Assembly (NCBI RefSeq): GCF_947501905.1
Contig: NZ_CANMXL010000004.1
Location: 456,777 to 520,776 of the forward strand
DNA length: 64,000 nt
Source: an uncultured Winogradskyella sp.
GTDB taxonomy: Bacteria; Bacteroidota; Bacteroidia; Flavobacteriales; Flavobacteriaceae
Direction: 5' to 3'
Both the position numbers and the translations under genes were made by a program. Below are positions 34,669-42,840 of the stretch, piece by piece. The notes under the pieces are model-generated. The model was given only the letters and a program-made list of their open reading frames with translations, was not told where the DNA came from and made no database searches. Position 1 is the first letter of the stretch, and each line of letters begins with the position of its first letter.

Positions 34669-35058
34669 TCATGAATTACGAGCTTCAAAAATCTTTAGAT
34701 ATAAAAAAGTGCCCATTTTACGTGCACGACGTTTAGCGTTTTCTGCATAATCGCCTTCAAATAAATCATCTATGGTCTCAAACCATAAGTTTAACCATAG
34801 CCCAAAATGCAACTCAGTAATACTATTATTATGTTTAGCATCTACATTAACGTGAGCTTTTAAAGGATTTCCTGTAAACTTCGTTTTTAGAAACAAACTA
34901 GACTCCCAAAACGTGGTTAAGTGTTGTAAATGCTCTTCCCAATTTTTAATCGTTTCATTAAAAAAAGGACCTAAAGCTTTATCTTTTCTAACCTTTTGAT
35001 AGAATGAGGAAACCAATAGATAGATATCTTCACGAGTTTTAATATCAGCCTTTTTCAT
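34669..35058 (-). CDS. Group III truncated haemoglobin
   Basis: A 129-residue globin with the group III pattern: IYLLVSSFYQKVRKDKALGP, WEEHLQHLTTFWES, FTGNPLKAH and the proximal histidine in LHFGLWLNLW. Group III globins bind haem and oxygen, nitric oxide or nitrite; function varies. It is encoded just upstream of the cytochrome c biogenesis gene on the same strand, which fits a haem or respiration context, with 114 nt between them. Confidence 0.92.
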   Translation of the reverse strand: MKKADIKTREDIYLLVSSFYQKVRKDKALGPFFNETIKNWEEHLQHLTTFWESSLFLKTKFTGNPLKAHVNVDAKHNNSITELHFGLWLNLWFETIDDLFEGDYAENAKRRARKMGTFLYLKIFEARNS

Positions 35059-35109
35059 ACTCCATCAAAGGTAGGTTTAAATTTTAAGTTATTGAAGCTA
35101 AGTGGATTT

Positions 35110-35138
35110 TTGTCTCGGTAGATTTCTTAGTATTTTAG
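35110..35138 (+). promoter_or_regulatory. Promoter of the DUF2520-KdsC operon
   Basis: TTG (35110) and TATTTTAG (35131-35138) are 18 nt apart, close to the Bacteroidetes consensus. The box ends 4 nt before the ATG at 35143, so the transcript may be leaderless. Confidence 0.5.
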
Positions 35139-35142
35139 CAGT

Positions 35143-35943
35143 ATGATTTCAGTAATATTACTTGGAGCTGGCAATGTAGCTTCTCACTTATATAAAGCAT
35201 TTTCAGCTTCAGATTCAGTTGAGATTAAACAATGGTATAATCGCTCGTATGGTGCTATAAAAAGTTTTAAAAATAACACTGAAGTTATTGATGATTTATC
35301 GCAATTAAAAGATGCAGATATCTATATACTTGCGGTAAGTGATGATGCCGTTTCGAGCTTATCTGATACACTACCATTTGAGAATCGCTTTATTGTTCAC
35401 ACCTCAGGAACTATGAGCATGTACGATTTAGAAAAGAAAAATAAACGTGGTGTTTTTTATCCATTACAGAGTTTTTCTAAGCATGCAGATATTGACTTTA
35501 AAAAAGTACCCTTTTGTATTGAAACAGAAGACAAATTAAAACTGCAATTACTCAAAGATTTGGCTACTGCGCTTGGAAGTGAGTTTTATAAAATCACTAC
35601 TGAGCAGAGGAAAACACTTCATGTATCAGCAGTATTTATAAACAACTTTAGTAATCAAATGTACCGTATTGCGCATGAAATTAGTGATGCAGATAATATA
35701 GCGTTTGATTTACTAAAACCACTCATCTTAGAGACTGCAAACAAGGTTCAAGATATGTCTCCGTACATGGCGCAAACTGGTCCAGCAAAACGAAATGATA
35801 AAAAAACTTTAAAAAAGCATTTAAAGCTTATTCAAGATGAAGAGCATCAGGAAATCTATAAATTGATGACAAAATCAATTCAGAAAACTCACGGCATTAA
35901 ATATCGCTTTGATATAAAACGAAAAAAGAATAATGAACGATAA
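35143..35943 (+). CDS. Rossmann-fold and DUF2520 protein
   Basis: A 266-residue protein with a dinucleotide-binding start (VILLGAGNVASHLYKAF), ADIYILAVSDDAV, and a C-terminal DUF2520 domain with TLHVSAVFINNFSNQMYRIA. It looks like a ketopantoate reductase- or prephenate dehydrogenase-type oxidoreductase, but the substrate is unknown. It overlaps kdsC by 11 nt and starts a five-gene run on the plus strand. Confidence 0.88.
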   Translation: MISVILLGAGNVASHLYKAFSASDSVEIKQWYNRSYGAIKSFKNNTEVIDDLSQLKDADIYILAVSDDAVSSLSDTLPFENRFIVHTSGTMSMYDLEKKNKRGVFYPLQSFSKHADIDFKKVPFCIETEDKLKLQLLKDLATALGSEFYKITTEQRKTLHVSAVFINNFSNQMYRIAHEISDADNIAFDLLKPLILETANKVQDMSPYMAQTGPAKRNDKKTLKKHLKLIQDEEHQEIYKLMTKSIQKTHGIKYRFDIKRKKNNER

Positions 35944-36463
35944 AAGCTATAAAGAATACCTAAACGATATCACAACATTTATTTTTGATGTTGATGGTGT
36001 ATTAACTGACGGTTCTGTGACTGTAACAACAGATGGCGAAATGCTTCGCGCAATGAATATTAAAGACGGATTTGCTCTAAAAACTGCTGTTGATGCGGGT
36101 TATAATGTCTGTATTATTTCTGGGGGTTCTAACGAAGGTGTTCGCAAAAGACTTAGTGGTTTGGGCATTAAGGATATTTATTTAGGCGCTCATAACAAGA
36201 TTGAGCAGCTCAATGATTATTTCAGCAAAAACGAAATTGCAAATAATCAAACGCTCTATATGGGAGATGATATCCCAGATTATCCAGTAATGAAGTTAGT
36301 GGCTTTACCATGTTGTCCTCAAGATGCTGTACCTGAAATAAAAGAGGTTTCTAAATATATTTCTCACAAAAATGGTGGTAAAGGTGCTGTTAGAGATGTT
36401 ATTGAGCAAGTGCTTAAAGTACAAGGCAAATGGAATGGTAATTTTAATGCCAAGTATGATTAA
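35933..36463 (+). CDS. kdsC: KdsC, KDO-8-phosphate phosphatase
   Basis: A 176-residue HAD hydrolase without a cap domain. FIFDVDGVLTDG holds the nucleophile and acid Asp residues (Asp19, Asp21), followed by NIKDGFALK, IISGG, and MGDDIPDYPVMK for magnesium. It removes phosphate from KDO-8-P during LPS inner-core synthesis. The glycine-rich end HKNGGKGAVRDVIE is typical of KdsC. Confidence 0.93.
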   Translation: MNDKSYKEYLNDITTFIFDVDGVLTDGSVTVTTDGEMLRAMNIKDGFALKTAVDAGYNVCIISGGSNEGVRKRLSGLGIKDIYLGAHNKIEQLNDYFSKNEIANNQTLYMGDDIPDYPVMKLVALPCCPQDAVPEIKEVSKYISHKNGGKGAVRDVIEQVLKVQGKWNGNFNAKYD

Positions 36464-36487
36464 AATCGGTCTTCACCTCATCCATTT

Positions 36488-37417
36488 ATGATATACTTTT
36501 TTAAACTTATTCGCTGGAAAAATCTTCTACTAATAGTACTTGCACAACTTCTAATAAAGTATGCGCTTTTAGAACCCTTAAAAGTAGATTACGGAATAGA
36601 CACCGCATTAACACCATTAGGTTTTATTTTACTAGTAATAGCAACCATATCTATTGCTGCTGCTGGTTATATTATTAATGATATAGAAGATGTTGAAGCA
36701 GATACGATTAATAAACCCGAATCTGTAATCATCGGTAATCACATCTCTGAAAAATCAGCAACAAACCTATTTATTGTATTAAATGTTATAGGATTTGTTT
36801 CTGGGTTTCTGATATCGAGAGCTGTTGATAAATCTGCATTTTTTGTGTTATTTATTATCACATCTGGATTATTGTACCTCTACTCTACTTACCTAAAACG
36901 TATTACATTAGTAGGTAATCTATTAATTGCTGGTTTAGTAAGTTTAAGTATTCTTTTGGTAGGTATTTTCGATTTAATTCCTGTGATTAGTGATGGCAAC
37001 AAATCTTCACAATTATTTTTTCTGGGACTTATTAAAGACTATGCCATCTTTGCTTTTATGATTAATTTACTTAGAGAATTAGTAAAAGATATTGAAGATA
37101 CGGATGGAGATTATAAAATGGGCATACAAAGCATACCTATACTTTTAGGGAGAAGTAGAGCCACAAAACTTGTCTTCATTTTATCAATAATTCCGCTATT
37201 GATTATTATTTTTTATTTGTCTAATAACCTCTACAAGCAACCATTAGCTATTGGTTATGTCCTCGCTTTTATTGTAGCGCCGATGATTTATAGTACTATA
37301 AAACTCTTTAGTGTCACACATAAAAAAGATTACAAGCATATTAGTACAGTTTTAAAATTGGTGATGTTCACTGGTGTTCTATCTTTATTGTTATTTCAAT
37401 TTATTCTACTCAAATAA
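36488..37417 (+). CDS. UbiA-family prenyltransferase
   Basis: A 309-residue membrane protein with nine hydrophobic helices and two Asp-rich motifs: NDIEDVEADTINKP and DIEDTDGDYKMG. These bind the magnesium-diphosphate of a prenyl donor. Bacteroidetes homologues are often labelled geranylgeranylglycerol-phosphate geranylgeranyltransferase; the acceptor here is not proven. Its stop overlaps the next start (TAATG). Confidence 0.9.
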   Translation: MIYFFKLIRWKNLLLIVLAQLLIKYALLEPLKVDYGIDTALTPLGFILLVIATISIAAAGYIINDIEDVEADTINKPESVIIGNHISEKSATNLFIVLNVIGFVSGFLISRAVDKSAFFVLFIITSGLLYLYSTYLKRITLVGNLLIAGLVSLSILLVGIFDLIPVISDGNKSSQLFFLGLIKDYAIFAFMINLLRELVKDIEDTDGDYKMGIQSIPILLGRSRATKLVFILSIIPLLIIIFYLSNNLYKQPLAIGYVLAFIVAPMIYSTIKLFSVTHKKDYKHISTVLKLVMFTGVLSLLLFQFILLK

Positions 37418-38010
37418 TGCTGAAAGATATTCTAAAACCATATCGTCTTATTTTAGCATCAGGCTCTCCAAGACGTCATCAGTTTTTCAAAGATTTAGGA
37501 TTAGATTTTGAGATAATTCTTAAACCCATAGAGGAAGTATATCCAGAACATTTGAAACGTGAAGAAATCACAGATTACTTATCAAAATTAAAAGCTGAGC
37601 CTTTTATTTCAGAGCTAAAATCTAATGATATCTTAGTTACAAGCGATACAATTGTTTGGCATAACAATAACGCTCTAGGTAAACCAAAAGACGAACAAGA
37701 TGCCTTTAACATGCTTAAGTCCATGAGTAATGGGACACATGAAGTTATCTCTTCAATTTGTTTTACTCAAAAAAATAAACAAAAAGTAGCGAATACAACT
37801 ACCAAAGTGACTTTTAAAAAACTAACAGATCAAGAGATTTGGCATTATATAAAAGCCTTTAAACCTTTTGATAAAGCTGGCGCATACGGCATCCAAGAAT
37901 GGATTGGGGCTATAGGCATTACTTCGATTGAAGGTTCTTACACCAACGTTGTTGGTCTACCAACACATATACTTTACGAAACGTTAATTAACATTTCAAA
38001 AGACGAATAA
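37417..38010 (+). CDS. maf: Maf-family nucleotide pyrophosphatase
   Basis: A 197-residue protein with the Maf signature LILASGSPRRHQFFKDLGL, SDTIVWHNNNALGKPKD and AYGIQEWIGAIGITSIEGSY. It hydrolyses non-canonical or free nucleoside triphosphates such as dTTP/UTP. It is translationally coupled to the prenyltransferase gene. Confidence 0.93.
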   Translation: MLKDILKPYRLILASGSPRRHQFFKDLGLDFEIILKPIEEVYPEHLKREEITDYLSKLKAEPFISELKSNDILVTSDTIVWHNNNALGKPKDEQDAFNMLKSMSNGTHEVISSICFTQKNKQKVANTTTKVTFKKLTDQEIWHYIKAFKPFDKAGAYGIQEWIGAIGITSIEGSYTNVVGLPTHILYETLINISKDE

Positions 38011-38038
38011 GTCGTATCTTTAAAACAAAAAAATTGAA

Positions 38039-38989
38039 ATGAATAATTCTGTAAAAAGCATTGCAGTTTTTGTAAGTTTTATATGTGCTTTTGTTATTGC
38101 AATTTCTTGTAAAGATGAAGTATTAAAACAAGAATCAGAAAATACAATCATTGCTAAAGCCGTAATAAAATCTGAAGCCCTAAAACCAGCTTTTCTGCCA
38201 TCAAAAGATTTTAATGATTATTGGTATACTGGTGAAGCAGAAATAACATCCTATAAATTAGAACAAGCTCGTTATGGCGAAGTTAGAGATGGTAAAGCTG
38301 TATTAGTTTTTGTAACTGAGGACTTTTTACCAGAAATACAAGTAAAGGCAGATAATTATAGTAAAGAAAATATTCCTGTTTTAAAGTTAAATGCCACTAA
38401 GAATTTTAATACTGGGATTTATCCGTATTCAATAATGCAGAGTACATTCTATCCTGTTTCTAATAACAAACATGCCATCAAAGTTTCGGCTTCAATACAG
38501 GAATGGTGTGGTCATGTATACGCGCAATTAAATAATAGAGACGATTTTGAAATCAAGTCTCACTCCTATTTTCAATCTGAAGCTGACCAAGAAATATCCC
38601 TTGAAAAATCTATAACAGAAAATCAATTGTGGACTCAGCTACGTATTAATCCAAAATCGCTTCCTACTGGAAACATAAAAGCCATTCCGTCGTTAGAATA
38701 CATGCGATTAAAACATGGTACGTTTAAAGCTTATGATGCCAAAGCGGAATTAAAAGATAATACTTATACGCTTTTCTATCCCGATTTGAATAGAACAATA
38801 AAAATTAATTTTAATCAAGAGTTTCCATATGACATTTTGAGCTGGGAAGAAACGTTTCGTGACGGTTACGGACCTAACGCTAAGCTCTTAACTACTAAAG
38901 CCACCAAAATTAAAACCATAAAGTCTGCGTATTGGGGCAAAAACTCTAATTCGGATGAAGGTCTAAGAGATACTTTAGGCTTGAAATAG
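38039..38989 (+). CDS. Lipoprotein of unknown function
   Basis: A 316-residue protein with a lipobox (AFVIAISC) and conserved-looking segments DYWYTGEAEITSYKLEQARYG, SIQEWCGHVYAQLN and DILSWEETFRDGYG. Databases sometimes label this family septum formation inhibitor Maf, but it has no Maf motif; the name seems carried over from the neighbour. It follows maf by 28 nt. A TATCTTTA box at 38015-38022 may give it its own promoter. Confidence 0.82.
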   Translation: MNNSVKSIAVFVSFICAFVIAISCKDEVLKQESENTIIAKAVIKSEALKPAFLPSKDFNDYWYTGEAEITSYKLEQARYGEVRDGKAVLVFVTEDFLPEIQVKADNYSKENIPVLKLNATKNFNTGIYPYSIMQSTFYPVSNNKHAIKVSASIQEWCGHVYAQLNNRDDFEIKSHSYFQSEADQEISLEKSITENQLWTQLRINPKSLPTGNIKAIPSLEYMRLKHGTFKAYDAKAELKDNTYTLFYPDLNRTIKINFNQEFPYDILSWEETFRDGYGPNAKLLTTKATKIKTIKSAYWGKNSNSDEGLRDTLGLK

Positions 38990-39138
38990 TTCTGCACAAT
39001 ACACCCGCTAGATTTATAGAAGTGTTTTAAATTGGCACTTTCAATAGCAAATAATCCATAAAATAAATACTTATTTAATTTTTATTAGATGTAATATTTT
39101 ACTTACTTGTAGTTATTAAATCAACTAACCATTAATTT

Positions 39139-39816
39139 ATGACTAGACAAGAGCATCTTAAATTCTGTAAAACCTGTACCAACCGCGAAATGGATATGAA
39201 GGTTGGATTAATCTGTAAGCTAACAAATAAAATTGCTGACTTTGAAGGAGAATGTAAAGACTTTAGTATAGACCAAAAAGAAGTTGATAAAATTGACAAT
39301 GAAGATGTCATTGAACACAATGAGGTTATTGGAAAAATTTCTGAAGAGCATTTAAATAAATTTCGCTCAGAACAAAATCTAAAAGCTGGAATCTTTGCCA
39401 GTGTTTTAGTTGGTGTACTAGCTGCATTAGCCTGGGCGGCGATTACCGTTGTAACTCAGTTACAGATAGGTTTGGTTGCAATTGCTATTGGTGCAGCAGT
39501 TGGCTTAACTATGCGTTTTATTGGTAAAGGAATGGATCAAGTTTTCGGTATATCTGGAGCTATAATTGCTCTACTAAGTTGTATTCTCGGGAATTTTTTA
39601 AGTATCCTTGGTTTTCTAGCTAACGAATATGATTATGGGTACATAGAAACATTATTAGCATTTGATTATTCATTGACATTTGCAGTTATGCAAGAAACGG
39701 CTAGTGCTATGGATCTTCTTTTTTATGCAATTGCGGGTTATGAAGGCTATAAATTTTCCTTCCGTGCCTTTACAGAAAAAGATATTCATGATTTGAATCA
39801 TGATAAATCTATTTAA
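39139..39816 (+). CDS. Membrane protein with N-terminal Cys motif
   Basis: A 225-residue protein. The N-terminus has four cysteines (FCKTCTNR, GLICKLT, GECKDF), a possible zinc ribbon. A linker and four hydrophobic helices follow from about residue 80. The C-terminus is YEGYKFSFRAFTEKD. I know similar flavobacterial proteins only as hypothetical. A small membrane-protein gene follows 12 nt later. Confidence 0.78.
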   Translation: MTRQEHLKFCKTCTNREMDMKVGLICKLTNKIADFEGECKDFSIDQKEVDKIDNEDVIEHNEVIGKISEEHLNKFRSEQNLKAGIFASVLVGVLAALAWAAITVVTQLQIGLVAIAIGAAVGLTMRFIGKGMDQVFGISGAIIALLSCILGNFLSILGFLANEYDYGYIETLLAFDYSLTFAVMQETASAMDLLFYAIAGYEGYKFSFRAFTEKDIHDLNHDKSI

Positions 39817-39828
39817 TAATATTATTTC

Positions 39829-40116
39829 ATGAAAATAAATTATAAAAATTGGGCTTTTCGCTTTGCAATATGGATAGCCATCATTAATGTTATTGTTTTC
39901 TATTTAGTTATAAATACTGTGAGTTTAATTGGGGACGTTAGTTATGAAAAAACTATATTTTACTTAGGTATCCTAGCTACATTAATGCTTGTTTTATGTA
40001 TTATATTTATAATAATAAGTACCATAAAAAAAGAATCGAAAGATTACAGATATTGGCTGGCTCTAACTATTATTCTATTTTTTGGCATAGCACCAATTCT
40101 ATTAGGTTATTTATAA
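39829..40116 (+). CDS. Small three-helix membrane protein
   Basis: A 95-residue protein with hydrophobic segments at about 10-32, 42-62 and 75-93. It is not recognised. It is probably co-transcribed with the preceding gene. Confidence 0.7.
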   Translation: MKINYKNWAFRFAIWIAIINVIVFYLVINTVSLIGDVSYEKTIFYLGILATLMLVLCIIFIIISTIKKESKDYRYWLALTIILFFGIAPILLGYL

Positions 40117-40172
40117 ACGAAAACTAACCGTTAAATAAATCTAAAATCTCATACACCGCATAGTAACTTTTT

Positions 40173-40180
40173 TACCTTTG
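40173..40180 (+). promoter_or_regulatory. -7 box of the PIG-L gene
   Basis: TACCTTTG is an exact TAnnTTTG box, 22 nt before the start codon. No TTG is at the usual upstream distance. Confidence 0.5.
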
Positions 40181-40202
40181 AGAAGTAACTAACTAAAACA
40201 CT

Positions 40203-42725
40203 ATGCATCGCATAAAACTAGGTATCATATTCCTTATTGCTATTACATATTCTGTAAATGCACAACAACCCAAAAAACTAAATTCATCAGAAATATATGA
40301 AGCCATACAAAAGCTCAATGTATTAGCTTCTGTACTTTATGTAGCGGCTCATCCTGATGATGAAAACACACGTCTAATCGCCTACATGTCCAATGAGGTT
40401 AAGGCACGTACAGCATATTTGTCTTTAACTCGTGGCGATGGTGGCCAAAATCTTATTGGTCCAGAAATCAGAGAATTGTTAGGAATTATGCGTACTCAAG
40501 AATTACTAGCTGCAAGAGGAATCGATGGAGGAGAACAACGTTTTACCCGGGCTAATGACTTTGGTTACTCAAAACATCCAGATGAGACCTTAAGCATTTG
40601 GAATAAAGATGAAGTTTTAGCCGATGTCGTTTGGAATATCCGCCAGTTTAAACCAGACATAATTATAAACCGTTTTGACCATAGAAGAGCTGGAAGAACA
40701 CATGGGCATCATACCAGTTCTGCTATGTTGAGTTTAGAAGCTTTTGATTTAGTAAACGATGCTTCAAAATATTCAACGCAATTAAAGCACACGGATACAT
40801 GGCAGCCACAACGTATATTCTATAATACATCTTGGTGGCGTTATGGAAGTCGTGAAGCCTTCGAAAAAATAGATAAAAGTAATATGCTCAACTTTGATGT
40901 GGGTATTTACTATCCTTTAAAAGGGTTATCTAATAACGAATTAGCGTCTATTGCAAGTAGTCAACATTTATGTCAAGGATTTGGCCGTATGACTTCTCGT
41001 GGAACACAGGACGAATATATTGAGTTCTTAAAAGGAACACCTCTTGATGGTGATAGTCCATTTGCAGGCATAGATATTAGTTGGAATAGAATTAATGGCG
41101 GAAAAGCTATAGGAGATATATTAGGCAATATTGAGGCAAACTTCAATTTTGCGAATCCTTCTGCTCACATTCCAGAATTAGTTAGAGCCTATCAATTGCT
41201 TCAAAATGTAGAAGATGAGCATTGGAAAAACATTAAAACAGAAGAACTAAAAACAATCATCCAAGCATGTACTGGCTTGTATCTAGAGGTTTCGGCAAAC
41301 AGTCCAACTGCAACTAAAAATGAGACTGTACAACTTAGAATTGAAGCTTTAAATAGAAGCAACACCAATATTCAATTAGTGTCTTACAGTATGACCTCTT
41401 TAAAAGAAGCTGTATCTAAGAATATTAGCCTTCAAAAAAATGAAAGGATTAATCTGGAAGAAGGCATTACAATACCAAATAGCACACCATATACTTCTGC
41501 TTATTGGCTAAATAAAAAAGGGAGTTTAGGTATGTACAATGTTGGGGACCAAACTTTAATTGGTAAGCCAGAAACACCAAGAGCAATTAATGTTACATTC
41601 AATTTAAACATTGAAAATGTATTAATTCCAATTACTAAACCTGTCGTTTACAGATATTCTAAACCTGATAAAGGCGAATTATATCGCCCTTTCGAGATTG
41701 TGCCTCCTGTATCTGCTAGCCTTAAAGACAAGGTATTCATTTTTGAAAATGATAGGCAAAAAGAAATCGAGGTTGTTGTTAAAGCTGGTAAAAATAATAT
41801 TGAAGGGTATGTGCAAATGGCGTACCCAAACGATTGGAGTGTTTTTCCTGAGAAACAAAAAATTGAAATCGAAAACAAAGGAGATGCTCAAACATTAGTG
41901 TTTACAGTTATTCCTCCAAAAAATCAGAGTGAAGGCTTAATTACGCCAATGGTGAATTTAGATGGCGAGTTTTATACCAAAGAGCTTGTAGAAATTGATT
42001 ATGCGCACATACCATTTCAAACAGTTTACTTGCCTAGCGAGAGTAAATTGGTACGTCTAGATATTCAGAAAAAAGGAAATAACATAGGTTATATTGAAGG
42101 CGCTGGAGATGTAGTCCCGGAAAGCTTAAGACAAATTGGGTATAATGTTACTATTATTAAACCTGAGCAAATTACTGCCGATAATCTAAGTGATTTTGAT
42201 GCTATTGTTGTTGGTATTAGAGCTTATAATATTTTGGATGAATTAAAGTTCAAGCAAAAATACCTGTTAGATTATGTAAATGATGGTGGAAACCTAATTG
42301 TACAATACAATACTAGCAGAAGAATAAAAGTCGATAAAATTGCACCATATGAACTAAAGCTCTCACGTGACAGAGTTACCGACGAAAATGCTGAGATTAC
42401 AATTCTTGAACCAAATCATCCAGTATTAAATTTTCCAAATAAGATTACAGAAAATGATTTTAAAGGTTGGGTTCAGGAGCGTGGCTTGTACTTTCCAAAT
42501 AATTGGGGAGAAGAATTTACACCACTTTTTTCATCTAATGATAAAGGAGAGTCACCAAAAAAGGGAAGTCTACTAGTCGCCAAATACGGAAAAGGTAATT
42601 ACATCTATACTGGTTTAAGCTTCTTTAGAGAATTCCCTGCTGGAGTTCCTGGAGCCTATCGCCTATTCGCAAATTTATTATCTGCAGGAAAAGAGAATGC
42701 ACCTAACTCAAAACTAAACGATTAA
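40203..42725 (+). CDS. Large secreted PIG-L family deacetylase
   Basis: An 840-residue protein with a signal peptide (LGIIFLIAITYSVNAQ). The PIG-L domain (about 35-290) has YVAAHPDDENTRL, LSLTRGDGGQN, FDHRRAGRTHGHH and zinc-binding histidines. The C-terminal 500 residues are beta-rich, with a glutamine-amidotransferase-like segment (about 650-800, DFDAIVVGIRAYNILDEL). It probably deacetylates an N-acetylated sugar outside the cytoplasm; the substrate is not known. A symporter gene follows, which would suit scavenging of a released product. Confidence 0.9.
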   Translation: MHRIKLGIIFLIAITYSVNAQQPKKLNSSEIYEAIQKLNVLASVLYVAAHPDDENTRLIAYMSNEVKARTAYLSLTRGDGGQNLIGPEIRELLGIMRTQELLAARGIDGGEQRFTRANDFGYSKHPDETLSIWNKDEVLADVVWNIRQFKPDIIINRFDHRRAGRTHGHHTSSAMLSLEAFDLVNDASKYSTQLKHTDTWQPQRIFYNTSWWRYGSREAFEKIDKSNMLNFDVGIYYPLKGLSNNELASIASSQHLCQGFGRMTSRGTQDEYIEFLKGTPLDGDSPFAGIDISWNRINGGKAIGDILGNIEANFNFANPSAHIPELVRAYQLLQNVEDEHWKNIKTEELKTIIQACTGLYLEVSANSPTATKNETVQLRIEALNRSNTNIQLVSYSMTSLKEAVSKNISLQKNERINLEEGITIPNSTPYTSAYWLNKKGSLGMYNVGDQTLIGKPETPRAINVTFNLNIENVLIPITKPVVYRYSKPDKGELYRPFEIVPPVSASLKDKVFIFENDRQKEIEVVVKAGKNNIEGYVQMAYPNDWSVFPEKQKIEIENKGDAQTLVFTVIPPKNQSEGLITPMVNLDGEFYTKELVEIDYAHIPFQTVYLPSESKLVRLDIQKKGNNIGYIEGAGDVVPESLRQIGYNVTIIKPEQITADNLSDFDAIVVGIRAYNILDELKFKQKYLLDYVNDGGNLIVQYNTSRRIKVDKIAPYELKLSRDRVTDENAEITILEPNHPVLNFPNKITENDFKGWVQERGLYFPNNWGEEFTPLFSSNDKGESPKKGSLLVAKYGKGNYIYTGLSFFREFPAGVPGAYRLFANLLSAGKENAPNSKLND

Positions 42726-42728
42726 TCT

Positions 42729-42839
42729 ATGGAACAACAATCTCCAGAAAAGCAACCATGGTTAAAATCGTATACCATTGTACTTGTTGCAAATCTTATT
42801 TACATCATTTTGTTTTACCTCATAACTCAAGCATTTTAG
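42729..42839 (+). CDS. 36-residue membrane microprotein
   Basis: The frame gives a polar start (MEQQSPEKQPWLKS), one hydrophobic helix (IVLVANLIYIILFYLI) and a TQAF end. It fits between its neighbours with 3 nt on the left and 1 nt on the right, which is strong evidence for a real gene. It could be a small subunit of the symporter encoded next. Confidence 0.72.
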   Translation: MEQQSPEKQPWLKSYTIVLVANLIYIILFYLITQAF

Positions 42840-42840
42840 T

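Noticed and set aside
38039..38989. Second Maf protein
   Set aside because: The lipoprotein has none of the Maf motifs seen in its neighbour.
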